From contig CM072919.1 of the NCBI GenBank assembly GCA_037013685.1, forward strand, positions 32,777,435-32,841,434: 64,000 nucleotides of DNA. The letters are read 5' to 3'. The stretch comes from Acridotheres tristis (taxonomy: Eukaryota > Chordata > Aves > Passeriformes > Sturnidae). Under the pieces are notes generated by a model that saw only the letters and a list, made by a program, of their open reading frames with translations, was not told the DNA's origin and ran no database searches. Positions 60,188 to 64,000 of this stretch are shown one piece after another. The stretch's first letter is position 1. Each line of letters begins with the position of its first letter. A program made the translations under genes and the position numbers.

Positions 60188-63100
60188 CTGCCAGCGAAGA
60201 ATGCATAACACATCATCAATTTCAACTTCCAAAGTGTCAGTTAAAGTTTATAGAAGCTGCTCTGTATTGCAACAACAGAGCAGTATACACAACTAAACTT
60301 AAATAAGCACAAGAATAAACAGACAGATGAATCATCCTTTAAAAAATAATCATACTTAGATATATATTTTAAATACTTTTACGCAATTGTTTTTTAAATT
60401 CTTGGGAATTAATATATGTTGTATATATTTTTAAATGCTGATTAACTTCTTGGTGATTCACAACATGAATCCAAAGGCTTCCTTTGGGACCTACCTGTAA
60501 TCACAGTTGTTCTTCTAAGCATTCTTAATTGAATCAAGGACAATTAAAGAGTAATTACTGCACAGGAGAACAAAATACCCTAAAGACACACACAAGACAA
60601 CTTTTAACATCTCAGTGCTGCCACAGTTCATTGCTCCCCATAGGCCTTTCACTTCCCCTCCGAATACAGCCTGGCCACTAGCTGATCAGGACAAAGGGAT
60701 TGGTTGGTCTTCCCCTGCCTTATACAAAGCTTCAAAGCCTGAATGGTGCAGAGATCCAGCTCCTGAAGTACATTCAGACAGAGGTTCCACTTGACTGTAG
60801 GCTGAAAAATTATACACTACGATTATCTCTTGTGAGAGCTGTCTGTACCAACAGTTCTGGCAAATGTGATTCTTTTTATCCACTTACCTTAATTTTTTTT
60901 TCCTTGCTTAGTGGTTAATAATGAAGATGGGAAGTGATAATATCAAAGGAACAACAGATAAAAAGAAGCAAAGTAAAAAATAAGAAACATACTTAAGCTT
61001 CATGTCTATTCTAGAGACTACTCTTCCCACAAGATACACAGCTTTGCTAAAGTGACATTCACATCAAAAGGAAGGAATGTAACTGCATGTTTAAAGTCCT
61101 AGAATCCAAATGAGCTCCACAAAAGTTTGCTGTGATTTAGGTATTTAGTATTGTGCATTTCACATGCCCTTCTTGACATGATGAACACATCAAGTTTATC
61201 TTGTGATTGCATTTCTGATAAAAGCTGATAAATTATTATTTAGGTTTCAAATGAAATAAATCATTCCCAGTAAAACTTTGGAAATAATGACTTCAGATAC
61301 ATGTAGTCACAGATAGCAGCTTTTCTTCTCAGATATACTGGTAAAAAATCCTTCAAGGTTATTCATCAGGATTTGAATTTTTCTCCTTTTATATTAAAGT
61401 TTTCCTGAGAACTATTAACAGCAAATCTGACACATACTGTGAACACAGAATTTGATGATGCAAGGAGTTGCTTCCAGTTATAAATATCCCATTTCCACAT
61501 GAATTTTCTGCCTCAGAAAGTATGGGGACAGTTACATCAAACAAGCCTGTAATTCAAGCACGAACAATGAAAGAAGTGAGATAAAGTTTTGCCAGATGCA
61601 ATACAAGGAGAAAAGAACAATGTTGGAAGTTTAATAAAGAAAAATCAGTAACCCCCAAACTGCAGAGCATGTGGTTCCTCCAGTACCCCTCAGAATCTGG
61701 GAGATAAAAGACCACAAAGAGACGTATGAAATATGCTTGCATTACCAAACACGAACAGGATAGTGCACAGCAGCTGACCACAGAAACGGAGTCACCAGCT
61801 CACTGCTCCAGCAGACCACATTGTCTGGAGGAACTCTTGGTCCCTGACTGACCAGGAAACTGCCCATTCAAATCCCAGGCTCCCTACCAAGCTGAGCTGA
61901 TAGCCAGACTACAAAAAAGACTCCATATCAGTATTTCCAATATGATATATAACAGCATTGTCTCCAAAAGCTTCAGGTTTTAACTTTATGTACAAGCTGG
62001 GGATTTAAAAATAGAACCAAATAATTCTTTTTGGGTCCATATCCTACTCCCACAAGCCCGAACTAAAATTTCATTCTCTGCAGCTCCTGCAGCTATCCAT
62101 CTCTGACAAAGAATACTCTAGTCATATAATGTACACTTACAAAAAAAATATGTATCCTGGGGGGGAAAATTATCCTCGAAAGCCTAAGAAGCTTTAATCA
62201 AACTATCCCAGATTAAGTTTAAGGCTCATAATTCCTGCCCACCCTGCTACTTCTTCAAGAGAAGGAAGAAACAAACCTCTCTACAGTGACATACAAGTTA
62301 CCTCAGCTCAGCTATAGTGAAGGTAAAGCGTCAGAGCTGTATTCTCACTCTAGCTGCTCCAAAAAAAAAAGTTTGCTGGGAGAAGGCCACTTGCACAAAA
62401 TTCACCCTGCACAATGAATGAATGAATGAATGTGCAGAAAGTTGGTAAGAAATGGCTATGTGAGCAGAACCCGACCCAGACACTGCAACGAGTACTGAAA
62501 AGCTCTGGTGGGATTTCTTCAGGCAAGCTTTTCTGCACATCCCAACCTGTCTTCAGGTCTCAAGTGTCTTCTTTAAGTGTCCTACCCCTGCCACAGCCTC
62601 AACCACCATGCAGCCACCCAAGGAAGAAGAATTTCGTCTGAAATCAGACACAGGGAGACCTCCTTTAGCTCCAAGGTGGTGAACAAACTGCTTTGGACAC
62701 CCAGCATGAGCATTCAATCCCCTCAACATCCCGGGTTTGAAACACAGGCTACTCTTCTTCTGGGCATTTGTCTGGCTATTTTATCTTAAGCCTAGCTTAG
62801 AAACACAGGCTGTTCATTATTGTCACAGAGAGGTTCTGCTGAAAAAAAAAAGCATGTGAAAAACATGCTTTATTTTGGGAAAAATTGTGAGAAAGGACTT
62901 TGACAGAAGGCAGACTTATTCAGGGTCTGACTGTACTTATCTAGAAAACTCAAGGGAAGGAGACCAAGCCTAAATCCTTCAGCTGTTCAGACCATGGTGG
63001 CAATTGTCTGAAGTCTCAAGTCACTGTCAAAAAGAAGGGAACAAACTGCTGACTGAAATGTTAAGGGGGATGGAGAAGGGGAAAAAAAGTTTCTTTAATT

Positions 63101-64000
63101 CCTTTCTTACAAACCAAGCCAAAAAACCCCATTGTTTATGGTGAGTGGTCTTTCTAACACGCTTTGGAAGATGACAGGTATAAAAGTAAGAGAGCCTGAT
63201 GGAAAATGGGATGGGAGTAAGATGGAAAAAGAGAACAGGTAAAAGAGCAAGTACAACATAACGAACACATCAATTACATACTGTTTCTCCCAACACATTT
63301 TGGCTGAACAAGTTCCAAGCACCTATTCTTTATAAATATATATATATAAATATATATATATATAAAATATTTAAAACTTGGACTAGAAAAGCCAGTGAGA
63401 CATCATGAAAGAATACAGAATGGTACATGTTATTGCCTAGTTTATATCCACCTCCATAAGAACAGCAAAGCACAGAAGCCTAAGGTGCCCTAAAGACAAA
63501 AATATTAATAATTTATAAGAGTTTAAAACAGCTTTTCCAATCCATCTACTTAAATTACCTTATGAAAACGACGAAAATCGATTTCAACAGAAAAACACTG
63601 AAAATTCCTTCTAGTAATAATATTAAATGACATCTAAGTGCCCTTACAATATTGATCAGAAGCATATAAACAGAAAGTATAATGGTAACACTCCCAGCAG
63701 CATGACCTCCACAATGACTCTGCACTCAGAGACAAGATACTGCTAGTTCCTGTTCTATTTCCTGCCATCTGTTAAGGAATGCAAGGTATTAGAGAATGTA
63801 ATATTTATCTGTAAATGTTACCATCAGCCTGTAATAAAATTTGATCCTATAGAAACCTAAGACTTAGATTCTAACTCCTTCAGTGCAATCTGTGCAGGTG
63901 TGCAGCAGTTTTGCATAAACCAAAAAGAACAACAACAAACTGCTTTTAAAATCCACACTTTGGAAGAAAAACAAAGGCTTGAATTGCTTTCTTTTGATAG
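60188..64000 (-). other. DGKQ: DGKQ intron upstream of the first exon in the window
   Basis: AT-rich non-coding sequence leading to the acceptor at 60188. I looked on the minus strand for the exon with the first C1 domain and found none, so it should lie above 64000. Small simple repeats occur: four AATG units near 62414 and a TA-rich stretch at about 63331-63370. No recognisable repeat family or gene is seen. Confidence 0.6.

Noticed and set aside
60188..64000. First C1-domain exon, start codon or CpG-rich promoter of DGKQ
   Set aside because: Looked for on the minus strand without success; must lie beyond the right edge.
1..64000. CRISPR array, phage, operon, toxin-antitoxin or other novel microbial system
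   Set aside because: The window is an ordinary vertebrate locus with introns and retroelements; nothing supports a microbial system.

Overview
This 64-kb window is vertebrate nuclear DNA, almost certainly from a bird. It has AT-rich introns bounded by GT-AG sites, decayed CR1 LINEs with the (ATTCTATG)-type 3' end, and LTRs of the kind common in avian genomes. It has no bacterial operon structure, CRISPR array or prokaryotic signals. A passerine is plausible from the LTR content, but the exact species cannot be read from the sequence.

The window holds one gene that can be identified firmly: DGKQ, which encodes diacylglycerol kinase theta, on the minus strand. I located 21 consecutive coding exons between 60187 and 12697. 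Joined at their splice sites they give 2469 bases in one open frame, or 822 residues plus a TAA stop. In order they encode the second and third cysteine-rich C1 domains, an acidic linker, the Ras-association/PH-like region, and the two-part DGK catalytic domain with GGDG and GTGND motifs. The promoter, the N-terminus and the first C1 domain lie beyond the right edge (above 64000). I see no frameshift, internal stop or missing splice site, so the gene appears functional.

Region by region: 1-12696 lies downstream of the stop codon. It contains a minus-strand LTR (925-1449), several minus-strand poly(A) signals (notably 2213-2218 and 11971-11976) and a long AT-rich, repeat-poor block that may be extended 3' UTR. 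12697-24549 holds the catalytic exons, with a CR1 at 17930-18627. 24550-32222 is the largest intron and carries three CR1 remnants. 32223-41953 is an exon-dense stretch covering the RA region and interdomain segment, with a CR1 at 38095-38825. 41954-47679 is a long intron with CR1 pieces and a local direct duplication. 47680-60187 carries the linker and C1 exons, two solo LTRs and a striking (GGAGA)n tract. 60188-64000 is upstream intron.

I did not find a previously undescribed system. The most interesting leads are a 75-bp exon-like element that would introduce a stop, the duplicated intronic block, the polypurine repeat next to the C1 exons, the weak last splice donor that would give an alternative C-terminus, and the unresolved 3' UTR extent.
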